Below are positions 45,338 through 53,673 of a DNA stretch of 64,000 nt, piece after piece. The notes below the pieces were generated by a model. That model searched no databases, was not told the DNA's origin, and worked only from the letters and a program-made list of their open reading frames with translations. The DNA comes from Devosia aquimaris (GTDB lineage: Bacteria > Pseudomonadota > Alphaproteobacteria > Rhizobiales > Devosiaceae), in NCBI RefSeq assembly GCF_020169335.1, contig NZ_JAIEZN010000001.1:1911805-1975804 (forward strand). Reading direction: 5' to 3'. Within the stretch, counting starts at the first letter, position 1. Every line of letters starts with the position of its first letter. A program made the position numbers and the translations under genes.

Positions 45338-45637
45338 ATGCACAAAACTACGTCGCCCCGGCAGAAAAGTTTCAAGCGCTTCGCCATTGGTTCTACGGTT
45401 GTGGTGGCCGTTGCCTCCGGTGGCGCGCTGCTTGCCGGGGTCGGCACCGCTTCTGCGGCCACGCTGATTGCTCAACCCGACGCCCAGATCGCCATCTTCA
45501 TGGTGCCCCTGACGCTTCTGGTCCTGGCGACCATGATCGAAGTGGCCCGCTTCGCCCTGCGCGGTCCCCTCCCTGACAGTGCACCGGCGCGCATCCGCAA
45601 GCCTCGCCATTGGTCCCCCGGCCGCCGCGAAGGCTGA
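45338..45637 (+). CDS. Small two-helix membrane protein
   Basis: It is 99 residues with a basic start (MHKTTSPRQKSFKRF), a hydrophobic segment (AIGSTVVVAVASGGALLAGVGT), a second helix (QIAIFMVPLTLLVLATMIEVARF) and a basic tail (RIRKPRHWSPGRREG). The first segment could also be a signal peptide ending ASA-AT. No family is recognised. A rho-independent terminator 46 bp downstream supports a real transcript. The ribosome site is weak. Confidence 0.6.
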   Translation: MHKTTSPRQKSFKRFAIGSTVVVAVASGGALLAGVGTASAATLIAQPDAQIAIFMVPLTLLVLATMIEVARFALRGPLPDSAPARIRKPRHWSPGRREG

Positions 45638-45682
45638 CGCCTCCCCTTTCTCATCGACCTCCCTCCAGTCGTATGACCCTTC

Positions 45683-45706
45683 GCCGGCCCTCTGGGCCGG
45701 CTTTTT
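45683..45706 (+). terminator. Rho-independent terminator
   Basis: GCCGGCCC-TCT-GGGCCGGC (45683-45701) followed by TTTTTCTTT. It ends the transcript of the 99-residue membrane protein gene. Confidence 0.88.
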
Positions 45707-45798
45707 CTTTGCCGCAGCGGAACACGCCAACCCCGCTCAACGCCAGCCCCAGCCAGAATATCCAGATCGTTTCGCCTTCAGATGGGCACGGCTCGATC

Positions 45799-45871
45799 GC
45801 CCCCTCCCCCTTGCGGGGACGCCGGCAAAGGCGCCGCAAAACCACTTGAGGCTGAAACCTTCCGGCCCGTC
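45799..45871 (-). repeat. Repeat-family A, internally deleted copy
   Basis: Keeps both ends of the element in the same orientation as the copy at 44605: CGCCCCCTCCCCCTTG at one side and GCCGCAAAACCACTTGAGGCTGAAA at the other, with most of the middle missing. It lies in the 448-bp non-coding stretch 45638-46085, which otherwise holds a terminator, an inverted repeat and the ytf promoter. Confidence 0.6.
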
Positions 45872-45962
45872 CAGCAGGCCCGCAGCACCGCCGAGATGCT
45901 CAACCCCTGGCTGAACCGGCGAGCAAAATCATTGCAAAACAAGGACTTGATGGGCACACTCC

Positions 45963-46026
45963 ATCTGACCTTTCTTGGTCAGATCCTGCGCGCGATTTTG
46001 ACTTTACATATAATAGTACTTTATAT
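45963..46026 (+). promoter_or_regulatory. Promoter and dyads of the sugar ABC operon
   Basis: TTGACT (45998-46003) and TTATAT (46021-46026) with a 17-bp spacer form a good sigma-70 promoter. An imperfect AT-rich dyad ATATAA-TAGTAC-TTTATAT overlaps the spacer and -10 (46008-46026), a likely operator for the GntR regulator encoded at the operon end. A perfect inverted repeat ATCTGACC/GGTCAGAT (45963-45984) lies just upstream. Confidence 0.72.
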
Positions 46027-46085
46027 AGCGTCCGATCATCGCTGCAGGTGAACACACCGTAGCGACCATTTTTTGGGAGGACATC

Positions 46086-47060
46086 GTGACCATCATCACC
46101 AAGCTTGCCATCGCGGCGAGCCTCGCTACCGCTTTGACGTCCGTCAGCATCGCCCAGGACAACCTCAAGGGTCTCGTCGTCGGCTTCAGCCAGATCGGCT
46201 CGGAATCCGGCTGGCGCGCTGCCGAAACCTCGGTCACCAAGGCCCAGGCCGAAGAACGCGGCATCGACCTCAAGTTTGCCGACGCCCAGCAGAAGCAGGA
46301 AAACCAGATCAAGGCCATCCGCGGCTTCATCGCCCAGGGCGTTGATGCCATCATGGTTGCCCCCGTCGTCGCCACCGGCTGGGAAGATGTGCTGACCGAA
46401 GCCAAGGAAGCCGAGATCCCCGTGATCCTGCTCGACCGTGGCGTGGATGCCCCCGAAGACCTCTACCTCACCTCGGTTGCCTCCGATCAGGTCAAGGAAG
46501 GCCGCGTTGCCGGTCAGTGGCTGGTCGACACCGTCGGCGATGCCGATTGCAAGGTCGTCGAGCTCCAGGGCACCGTCGGCTCCACCCCGGCCATCAACCG
46601 CAAGCAGGGCTTTGAAGAAGCCATTGCCGGCCACGACAACATCACCATCGCCCGCAGCCAGACCGGTGACTTCACCCGCTCCAAGGGCAAGGAAGTCATG
46701 GAAGGCTTCATCAAGGCCGAAAACGGTGGCAAGGACATCTGCGCCGTCTATGCCCACAACGATGACATGGCCGTTGGCGCCATCCAGGCCATCAAGGACG
46801 CTGGCCTCAAGCCGGGCACCGACATCAAGGTGGTCTCCATCGACGCCGTGCCGGACATCTTCGCCGCCATGGTCAATGGCGAAGCCAATGCCACGGTCGA
46901 ACTGACCCCCAACATGGCCGGCCCGGCCTTCGACGCCCTCTCGGCCTATCTCGCCGACGGCACCGAGCCCGCCAAGTTCATCATCACCGAGTCCAAGCTC
47001 TATACCCCTGCTGACAATCCGCAGGGCGAGTACGACACCCGCAAGGGTCTGGGCTACTAA
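46086..47060 (+). CDS. ytfQ: Sugar ABC transporter substrate-binding protein (YtfQ-like)
   Basis: Periplasmic-binding protein of 324 residues, read from a GTG with GGGAGGA upstream. The signal peptide ends near SVSIA-QD. The chain begins LKGLVVGFSQIGSESGWRAAE and contains QQKQENQIKAIRGFIAQGVDAI, VILLDRGVD, VELQGTVGSTPAINRKQGF and VYAHNDDMAVGAIQAI, which match YtfQ, the galactofuranose-binding protein of Escherichia coli. It heads the operon ytfQ-ytfR-ytfT-yjfF-gntR. Furanose-form hexose or arabinose is the likely ligand; specificity is inferred from the family. Confidence 0.93.
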   Translation: MTIITKLAIAASLATALTSVSIAQDNLKGLVVGFSQIGSESGWRAAETSVTKAQAEERGIDLKFADAQQKQENQIKAIRGFIAQGVDAIMVAPVVATGWEDVLTEAKEAEIPVILLDRGVDAPEDLYLTSVASDQVKEGRVAGQWLVDTVGDADCKVVELQGTVGSTPAINRKQGFEEAIAGHDNITIARSQTGDFTRSKGKEVMEGFIKAENGGKDICAVYAHNDDMAVGAIQAIKDAGLKPGTDIKVVSIDAVPDIFAAMVNGEANATVELTPNMAGPAFDALSAYLADGTEPAKFIITESKLYTPADNPQGEYDTRKGLGY

Positions 47061-47087
47061 TCTCGGACCATAACGACCACCGAACGG

Positions 47088-47160
47088 CACCTCCCCCTTG
47101 ACGGGGGAGGCTGGGAGGGGGTGAGGTTGGCCTCGGCATCGGGGCCGACCAGCCCCCTTT
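47088..47160. repeat. Partial family A-like GC repeat between ytfQ and ytfR
   Basis: CCTCCCCCTTGACGGGGGAGGCTGGGAGGGGGTGAGG resembles the CTCCCCCTTGAGGGGAGGG core of family A and forms a strong hairpin (CCTCCCCC/GGGGGAGG). A hairpin here could lower expression of the downstream transporter genes relative to the binding protein. Confidence 0.5.
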
Positions 47161-47227
47161 CTTGATCCCGTCGCAGAAGCGGGCAAGTGTCGCGGCGGGA
47201 CCGGTGTTCGACAGGGGGGAATACGAT

Positions 47228-48745
47228 ATGGCCGATGGCCAATACGTGCTTGAGGCGCGCGGCGTCATCAAGATTTTCGGCAGCCAGACGGCGCTGGATT
47301 CGGTCGATTTCGGCCTGCGACGCGGTGAAGTGCATGCCCTTCTGGGCGAGAACGGCGCCGGCAAGTCGACGCTCATCAAGATTCTCACCGGCGCCTACCA
47401 GCCCGATGGCGGCCAGGTTCTGGTCGATGGCCAGCCGGTCACCCTCGACAATCCCCTCCACGCCCAGACCCATGGCATCGGCACCGTCTATCAGGAGGTC
47501 AACCTCCTGCCCAATCGCTCGGTCGCCGAAAATCTCTATCTCGGCCACCAGCCCACCCGTTTTGGCCTGGTCGACCACCGCAAGATGGAGCGCGACGCCC
47601 GCGTCCTCCTCACCCGCTATGGCCTTGATCTCGATCCCGGCAGCGAACTGGGCAGCCATTCGGTCGCCGTGCAGCAGATCGTCGCCATCGCCCGCGCCGT
47701 GCAGCTGTCCGGCAAGGTGCTGATCCTAGACGAACCCACCGCCAGCCTCGACCGCAACGAGGTCGAGCGCCTGTTCGAGGTCATTGGCGATCTCAAGCGC
47801 GCCGGGCTTGCCATCATCTTCATCACCCATTTCCTCGATCAGGTCTTTGCCATTGCCGACCGCGTCACCGTGCTGCGCAATGGCAAGCTGGTCGAAACCC
47901 AGGTCCTCGACGCCCTCAGCCGCACCGATGTGGTGCGCCTCATGCTGGGCAAGGACATTGCCTTCTCCGGCGCTACCGATCTCGAGCCGGAAAATCCCAC
48001 CACCGATGTGCTGCTGCAGTTCTCCGGCTATGGCCGCAAGAATGGCGTCGCGCCCTTCGATCTGACCATCCACAAGGGCGAGGTCATCGGCGTCGCTGGC
48101 TTGCTCGGCTCCGGCCGCACCGAAATGGCCCGCATCATGTTCGGCGCCGATCCCGCCGACCAAGGGAGCCTGCGCGTCAACGACAAGCCCGCCAGCGTCC
48201 GCAACACCACCGACGCCATCTCCCTGGGCTTCGGCTTCTGCCCCGAGGACCGCAAGGCCGAGGGCATATTGGGCGACCTCTCCGTCCGGGAAAACATCAT
48301 CATTGCCCTGCAAGGCAAGCTGGGCTGGTTCAAGGCCCTCAACCGCGACGAGCAGCTCGAAATTGCCGGCCGCTTCGGGGAATCCATGGATATCCGCGCC
48401 GCCTCGCTCGACATGCCGGTAAAGCTCCTCTCCGGCGGCAACCAGCAGAAGGTCATCCTCTCGCGCTGGTTGGCCACCGATCCGGCCTTCCTCATCCTCG
48501 ACGAACCCACCCGCGGCATCGATGTCGGCGCCCATGCCGAAATCGTCCGCACCATCAATCGCCTGCGCGACGATGGCATGGCCATGGTCGTCATTTCCTC
48601 CGAGCTGGACGAAGTGGTGGCCTATAGCTCCCGCATCGTGGTCATGCGCGATCGCGAAATGGTCGCCGAATTGCGCGGCAAGAATATCAATCCCGGCGTG
48701 ATCGTTCAGGCCATCGCCAACAACCCCGACGAGGCCACCCCATGA
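47228..48745 (+). CDS. ytfR: Sugar ABC transporter, double ATP-binding subunit (YtfR-like)
   Basis: It is 505 residues with two fused ABC domains, the pattern of carbohydrate uptake transporter 2 ATPases. The first domain has Walker A GENGAGKST, a Q-loop in GTVYQEVNLLPNRS and Walker B LILDEPTASLD. The second is degenerate at Walker A (GLLGSGRTEM) but keeps LLSGGNQQKVILSRW and LILDEPTRGIDVG. The ATG at 47228 gives the normal N-terminus (MADGQYVLEARGVIKIFG). It overlaps the next gene by 4 bp. Confidence 0.95.
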   Translation: MADGQYVLEARGVIKIFGSQTALDSVDFGLRRGEVHALLGENGAGKSTLIKILTGAYQPDGGQVLVDGQPVTLDNPLHAQTHGIGTVYQEVNLLPNRSVAENLYLGHQPTRFGLVDHRKMERDARVLLTRYGLDLDPGSELGSHSVAVQQIVAIARAVQLSGKVLILDEPTASLDRNEVERLFEVIGDLKRAGLAIIFITHFLDQVFAIADRVTVLRNGKLVETQVLDALSRTDVVRLMLGKDIAFSGATDLEPENPTTDVLLQFSGYGRKNGVAPFDLTIHKGEVIGVAGLLGSGRTEMARIMFGADPADQGSLRVNDKPASVRNTTDAISLGFGFCPEDRKAEGILGDLSVRENIIIALQGKLGWFKALNRDEQLEIAGRFGESMDIRAASLDMPVKLLSGGNQQKVILSRWLATDPAFLILDEPTRGIDVGAHAEIVRTINRLRDDGMAMVVISSELDEVVAYSSRIVVMRDREMVAELRGKNINPGVIVQAIANNPDEATP

Positions 48746-49746
48746 GACGCCTGCGCCTGGAACGCCTGGCCAATCCGCAACTGCTCGCCCTTGTGGGCGT
48801 GCTGGCCATCAACTGGCTGCTCTTCCCCAGCTTCTTTAACGTCACCTGGCAGGATGGGCGCTTCTTCGGCAGCTTCATCGACGTGCTCAATCGCGGCGCC
48901 CCGGTGGCCATCCTCGCCATCGGCATGACCGGGGTCATCGCCACCAAGGGCGTGGATCTCTCGGTGGGCGCCATCATGGCCGTCTGCGGCGCCGTCGCCG
49001 CCACCATGGTGGTTGCGGGCTATCCCGCCCCCATCGCTGTGATCGCCGCTCTTGCCGTCGGCCTCGCCTGTGGTCTCTGGAATGGCTTTCTCGTCGCCGT
49101 GCTCGACATCCAGCCCATCGTCGCCACGCTGGTGCTCATGGTCGCCGGTCGCGGCATTGCCCAGCTCATCACCGAAGGCTCCATTGTCACCTTCAACGAT
49201 CCTAGCCTGATCTTTGTCGGCACCGGCTCGTTCCTGGGCTTCCCCATGGCTGCCGTCATCGCCGTGGTGCTCATGGTGCTGGTCACCCTTCTGGTGCGGC
49301 GCACCGCCATTGGCCTGTTCATCCAGGCCATCGGCGTCAACCGCGCCGCCGCCTCGCTCGCCGGCATTCACAGCCGCATGCTGCTCATGCTGGTCTATGC
49401 CCTCTCCGGCCTCTGTGCCGCCATCGCCGGCGTCGTCGTGGCCGCGGACATTCGCGGCGCCGATGCCAACAATGCCGGCCTCTGGCTCGAGCTGGACGCG
49501 ATCCTGGCCGTCGTCATCGGCGGCACGTCCCTTCTCGGCGGGCGCTTCTCCATCCCCATGGCCGTGCTGGGCGCGCTCATCATCCAGGCCATGAACACCG
49601 GCATCCTGGTCTCCGGCTTCCCGCCCGAGTTCAACCTGGTGGTCAAGGCCGGCATGATCATCCTGATCCTGCTGCTCCAGTCTCCCTATGCGGCCCTGCC
49701 GTTCAAGCGCCGCCCGGCGGCCTCCAACAAGTCGGCATCGTCATGA
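48742..49746 (+). CDS. ytfT: Sugar ABC transporter permease (YtfT-like)
   Basis: Inner-membrane permease of 334 residues with about ten helices. Typical of RbsC/YtfT permeases are IGMTGVIATKGVDLSVGAIMAV, GLACGLWNGFLVAVLDIQPIVATL and ADANNAGLWLELDAILAVVIGGTSLLGGR. It is translationally coupled to ytfR (ATGA) and to yjfF (ATGA). Two different permeases in one operon match the YtfT/YjfF heterodimer of Escherichia coli. Confidence 0.94.
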   Translation: MRRLRLERLANPQLLALVGVLAINWLLFPSFFNVTWQDGRFFGSFIDVLNRGAPVAILAIGMTGVIATKGVDLSVGAIMAVCGAVAATMVVAGYPAPIAVIAALAVGLACGLWNGFLVAVLDIQPIVATLVLMVAGRGIAQLITEGSIVTFNDPSLIFVGTGSFLGFPMAAVIAVVLMVLVTLLVRRTAIGLFIQAIGVNRAAASLAGIHSRMLLMLVYALSGLCAAIAGVVVAADIRGADANNAGLWLELDAILAVVIGGTSLLGGRFSIPMAVLGALIIQAMNTGILVSGFPPEFNLVVKAGMIILILLLQSPYAALPFKRRPAASNKSASS

Positions 49747-50720
49747 AACGCAGTCTGCGCCCCCTGGCGGCCACCGCCGTCATCTTCATCATCGCCTATG
49801 CCCTGGCGGTCCTGCAGTTCCCCAACATGCTGTCCACCCGCGTTCTGGGTAATTTCCTCACTGACAATGCCTTCCTCGGCATTGCCGCTGTCGGCATGAC
49901 CTTTGTCATCATTTCGGGCGGCATTGATCTGTCGGTCGGCGCCGTGATCGGCTTCACCGGCGTGCTGATCGCCGTGCTCACCACCTGGCTGGGCATCCAT
50001 CCGCTGGTGGCCTTTGCCATCGCCCTGGGCGTGGCTGCGCTGTTTGGTGCCGCCATGGGCTTCACCATCCATTATCTGCAGGTGCCGTCCTTCATCGTCA
50101 CCCTGGCCGGCATGTTCCTGGCCCGCGGCGGCGCCTCCATCATCACCCAGGATTCGGTGCCCATCAAACACGAGTTCTACGCCACCCTGGGCGATCTGAT
50201 GATCCGCCTGCCCGGCGGCGGTCGGCTCAGCTTCATCGGCATGCTGATGATCGTGGTGTTCCTCGGCGGCGCCCTTCTGGCCCACCGCACCAAATTCGGT
50301 TCCTATGTCTATGCGCTGGGCGGAAATTCGGTTTCGGCCTCGCTCATGGGCGTTCCGGTCGCCCGCACCACGGTGCAGATCTATATGCTCTCCAGCACAC
50401 TGGCAGCCTTGGCAGGCATAGTGTTTTCGCTCTACACCTCCGCTGGCTACCCGCTGGCTGCGGTGGGTGTCGAGCTCGATGCCATCAGCGCGGTGGTCAT
50501 TGGCGGCACGCTGCTGACGGGGGGCTACGGCTTTGTGCTGGGCACCTTTGTCGGCGTCATGCTGCTGGGCCTGGTGCAGACCTACATCATCTTCGACGGC
50601 ACGCTGTCGAGCTGGTGGACCAAGATCGTGATCGGTGTATTGCTTTTCTTGTTCATCGTGCTGCAGCGCGTCATATTTGCCGCCTCCGCCCCCGGAGAGA
50701 AGTCGCCCGAGAAAGTCTAG
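49743..50720 (+). CDS. yjfF: Sugar ABC transporter permease (YjfF-like)
   Basis: Second permease, 325 residues and about nine helices. Characteristic blocks are GMTFVIISGGIDLSVGAVIGFTGV, MGFTIHYLQVPSFIVTLAGMFLARG, NSVSASLMGVPVARTTVQIYML and VELDAISAVVIGGTLLTGGYG. It differs from YtfT in the long extracytoplasmic loop IITQDSVPIKHEFYATLG. It partners YtfT and is followed after one base by the GntR regulator gene. Confidence 0.94.
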   Translation: MKRSLRPLAATAVIFIIAYALAVLQFPNMLSTRVLGNFLTDNAFLGIAAVGMTFVIISGGIDLSVGAVIGFTGVLIAVLTTWLGIHPLVAFAIALGVAALFGAAMGFTIHYLQVPSFIVTLAGMFLARGGASIITQDSVPIKHEFYATLGDLMIRLPGGGRLSFIGMLMIVVFLGGALLAHRTKFGSYVYALGGNSVSASLMGVPVARTTVQIYMLSSTLAALAGIVFSLYTSAGYPLAAVGVELDAISAVVIGGTLLTGGYGFVLGTFVGVMLLGLVQTYIIFDGTLSSWWTKIVIGVLLFLFIVLQRVIFAASAPGEKSPEKV

Positions 50721-50721
50721 C

Positions 50722-51468
50722 ATGATCGAAGCTGGCAGCCTTATTCGCTCATTGTCCGGGCGGCCTGCTGCACGAAACTTCCACACATTCGTCATCAACG
50801 AGATCGGCCATGGCATTGTCACTGGCCGGTTTCCGGTCGGCTCGATCCTGGCCAGCGATGCCGTGATGATGGAAACCTATGGCGTCTCCCGCACCGTGCT
50901 GCGCGAGGCGCTCAAGACGCTCGAGGCCAAGGGCATGGTCGAAGCCCGGCCCAAGGTGGGCACCCGCGTCTCGCCCACCAGCCGCTGGAGCTTTTTTGAT
51001 CCCCAGGTGCTGTCCTGGCACTTCTACGCCAAGCCCGATGCCCGCTTCTATGAGAGCCTGTTCGACACCCGCCGAGCGCTCGAAACCCGCGCCGTGCGCC
51101 TCGCCAGCGAGCGCCGCACCGCCGAGAACGTCCGCCTGATGAAATACTGGCTGCACCAGATGGAGCTGTCAGAGGGCAATCTGGAAGCCCATGGCCTGTC
51201 CGCGCTCGAAATCCACCGCGCCATTGCCGAAAGCTCGGGCAGCGCCCTGCTCCGCTCGGTCACCGGCATTGTCGAGCTCACCCTGGCGCTGGCGCTCAAG
51301 TCGCTCACCGACGACACCGTCACCAGGGCCTATCTCCGCGCCGGCTTTGACACCACCACCACCCTTGTGCGCGCGATCGAGGCCGGTGGCGGCGACGACG
51401 CGGAAGTGGCCATCGCCGGCCTCATCGACCTCGACAACACCCGCGCCGCCACGCTCCTGCCGAGCTAG
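50722..51468 (+). CDS. FadR-type GntR regulator of the sugar ABC operon
   Basis: It is 248 residues. The winged helix is SILASDAVMMETYGVSRTVLREALKTLEAKGMVEARPKVGTRV, and the all-helical FCD effector domain (RRALETRAVRLASERRTAENVRLM, EIHRAIAESSGSALLRSVTGIVE) carries the metal/ligand histidine pattern. It is the last gene of the ytf operon (1 bp after yjfF), so it probably responds to the imported sugar or its catabolite and acts at the AT-rich dyad near 46008-46026. Its TAG stop is at the edge of a family A repeat. Confidence 0.92.
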   Translation: MIEAGSLIRSLSGRPAARNFHTFVINEIGHGIVTGRFPVGSILASDAVMMETYGVSRTVLREALKTLEAKGMVEARPKVGTRVSPTSRWSFFDPQVLSWHFYAKPDARFYESLFDTRRALETRAVRLASERRTAENVRLMKYWLHQMELSEGNLEAHGLSALEIHRAIAESSGSALLRSVTGIVELTLALALKSLTDDTVTRAYLRAGFDTTTTLVRAIEAGGGDDAEVAIAGLIDLDNTRAATLLPS

Positions 51469-51653
51469 ATCGTTTCACTCCGAACTGAATTTCCGGCCAA
51501 TGAATCTCCAGTTCTTTCGCCTCCCTCCCCCTTGAGGGGAGGGAACGAGGGAGGGGGTCCGTCAGTGGCTTTCAAAACCACCCCCACCCCGACCCTCCCC
51601 TCAAGGGGGAGGGGGCGATAGAACCGCATCAATCTGGTCCTACGACGCCCTAG
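51467..51653 (+). repeat. Repeat-family A, full-length copy between convergent genes
   Basis: It begins CTAGATCGTTTCACTCC, has the core CTCCCTCCCCCTTGAGGGGAGGG, then GAACGAGGGAGGGGG, CCACCCCCACCCC and CCCTCCCCTCAAGGGGGAGGGGGCG, and ends ACCGCATCAATCTGGTC...CCTAG. It fills the whole gap between the GntR and SulP genes, and each end's CTAG contains a TAG stop codon. The long inverted G/C blocks can form one large hairpin. Confidence 0.87.
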
Positions 51654-53134
51654 TGTCCCAGCATGCGCTCCATGGCGCCTGGCTGATCGTGCACCGACAG
51701 ATCGTCCATGATCGTGGCGCTCGCGTCATTCATGCCCACCAGCTCCACCACGACGCCCTCGCGCCGGAACTTGAGCACGGCCATGTCAACCGCATTAACA
51801 CCCGTCAGGTCCCAGATATGGGCCTTGCTGACGTCGATGCGCACGCGCTCGAGCTTTTCCTTGAAGTCCATGGCCTTGAGGAAATCCTCCGCCGAGGCAA
51901 AGAACAGCTGTCCCTCCACCACATAGTCCCGTTCGCGTCCGTCTGCGGTCAGCACGGACGTCACGCGGAAGATCTGCGCCACTTTCCAGGCAAAGAAGAT
52001 GCCCGACAGCAGCACGCCCACCCCCACGCCCAGCGCCAGATTATGCGTGCCCACCACCGTGATCACGGTCGCCAGCATCACCAGGCTCGAGCGTCGCGGA
52101 TGCTTGCGCAGATCGTTGAGCGAGCTCCAGCTGAATGTGCCGACCGACACCATGATCATGATGGCCACCAGCGCCGGCATCGGGATCAGCCCGACAATGT
52201 CGCCCAGCACCACCAGCAGGAACAACAGGAACGCCCCGGCGGTGAAGGTCGAAAGACGCCCTCGCCCGCCCGAGCGCACATTGATCACCGACTGCCCGAT
52301 CATGGCGCAGCCCGCCATGCCACCGAAGAAACCGGTGATGAAATTGGCAATGCCCTGGCCGATCGATTCCCGGTTCTTGTCGCTGTCGGTATCGGTCATC
52401 TGGTCGACGATCGAGGCCGTCAGCAGGCTTTCCAGCAGGCCCACCGCCGCCACGCCGATCGAATAGGGCAGGATGATCCACAGCGTTTCCAGGGTGAACG
52501 GCACATTGGGGATCAATAGGCTCGGCAGCGTCGTCGGCAGTTCGCCCAGATCGCCCACTGCCCGCACATCCACCTGCAGCACGATGGTGATGATGCTCAG
52601 CACAATGATGCACACCAGCGGGGAGGGGATCACCCGCGTCACCCGCGGGAAGAGGTAGATGATGGCCAATCCGCCCGCTATCATCACATAGGTCTGCCAC
52701 GACACGCCGATCAGCTCGGGCAATTGCGCCATGAAGATCAGGATGGCCAGCGCATTGACGAAGCCCGTCATCACCGAGCGCGACACAAAGCGCATGATGT
52801 AGCCCACGCGCGCATAGCCCGCGGCGACCTGGATCACGCCAGCCAGGATGGTCGCCGCCAGCAGATAGTCCAGCCCGTGCTCGCGCACCAGCGACCCCAT
52901 CAGCACCGCCGTGGCCGCCGTCGCCGCCGAGATCATCGCCGGCCGGCCGCCCGTCACCGAAATGATCATGGCGATCAGGAACGAGGCATAGAGCCCCACC
53001 TTGGGGTCAACCCCGGCAATGATGGAAAAGCCAATGGCTTCCGGGATCAGCGCCAGGGCGACGACGATGCCGGCCAATACATCGCCGCGCACATTGCTCA
53101 GCCAGTCGCGGCGAAAAGTTTCGATAAAGGTCAT
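51650..53134 (-). CDS. SulP-family anion transporter with STAS domain
   Basis: Inner-membrane SLC26/SulP transporter of 494 residues, with about 10-12 helices ([72 protein letters not shown]) and a C-terminal STAS domain ([47 protein letters not shown]). Family members carry sulfate or bicarbonate (BicA-like); the ion cannot be decided here. The ATG at 53134 gives the standard N-terminus ([22 protein letters not shown]). The frame extends to 53329 through a hairpin-rich leader judged non-coding. Confidence 0.93.
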   Translation of the reverse strand: MTFIETFRRDWLSNVRGDVLAGIVVALALIPEAIGFSIIAGVDPKVGLYASFLIAMIISVTGGRPAMISAATAATAVLMGSLVREHGLDYLLAATILAGVIQVAAGYARVGYIMRFVSRSVMTGFVNALAILIFMAQLPELIGVSWQTYVMIAGGLAIIYLFPRVTRVIPSPLVCIIVLSIITIVLQVDVRAVGDLGELPTTLPSLLIPNVPFTLETLWIILPYSIGVAAVGLLESLLTASIVDQMTDTDSDKNRESIGQGIANFITGFFGGMAGCAMIGQSVINVRSGGRGRLSTFTAGAFLLFLLVVLGDIVGLIPMPALVAIMIMVSVGTFSWSSLNDLRKHPRRSSLVMLATVITVVGTHNLALGVGVGVLLSGIFFAWKVAQIFRVTSVLTADGRERDYVVEGQLFFASAEDFLKAMDFKEKLERVRIDVSKAHIWDLTGVNAVDMAVLKFRREGVVVELVGMNDASATIMDDLSVHDQPGAMERMLGH

Positions 53135-53330
53135 GGGGAATATCCAGGCGTAAAGGCGCTGCAATGCCGCTTCGGCACGCGGTCGACCATGTTTGCGTTT
53201 ACTGGAGTGTCCGGCGGATTGGCGGCCGGAAGAGCCACCCGGATTTGCACCGGGTCCGATTTGACTGGACGCTTTCTGCACGTCCCTGCCGCCTGATGCA
53301 AGACCCTGTCGCGCAACTCTGGTCCGCACT
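53135..53330 (-). promoter_or_regulatory. Hairpin-rich leader of the SulP gene
   Basis: On the minus strand the segment before the SulP start can form, in order, GGACG/CGTCC with a 9-nt loop (53285-53267), ACCCGG-TGCAAAT-CCGGGT (53255-53237), a GGC/GCC-rich arm, and TGCCG-AAG-CGGCA (53177-53165). This could be a structured regulatory leader. I do not recognise a known riboswitch class. Confidence 0.4.
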
Positions 53331-53459
53331 TGGCTGCGGGAACCCGTCGGCCCACCCTCAGGCGCCGCGCAAGTCTAGTTCCGCCGCGCACCCAATCCCA
53401 CGGATGCGGCGCAAACCGCCGCAAATCGGGCGATTGCAGGACATTTGTACGGCCGCATA

Positions 53460-53673
53460 ATTTATTTTTTCTGTCAATAAATCACATAAGCCCTACATGA
53501 CAACAAAATAGGACCAGCTTTGACATCGACGCCAATCTCTTACGAAACACTCAGCAAGCAAGATTGCGCATTTTTTCTTTATTACTACATCAATCTCGCA
53601 AGTAGTCACGAATTTGACAGATCATTATTGGACCGATAGCCTCCAACACATCCGAAACACGGAGAATATCCTC
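53460..53673 (+). promoter_or_regulatory. AT-rich divergent intergenic region ahead of proX
   Basis: This 210-bp stretch is conspicuously AT-rich compared with its surroundings (for example TAATTTATTTTTTCTGTCAATAAATCAC). TTGACA hexamers occur at 53520 and 53614, but neither has a clear -10 at 17 bp. It probably holds the promoter for the glycine betaine operon; the element itself is not resolved. Confidence 0.45.

Noticed and set aside
53135-53330. Cobalamin riboswitch or tRNA-like element (GGTGCAAATCC on the minus strand)
   Set aside because: The short match resembles a cobalamin P4 or T-loop sequence, but the remaining conserved boxes and any acceptor or anticodon structure are absent.
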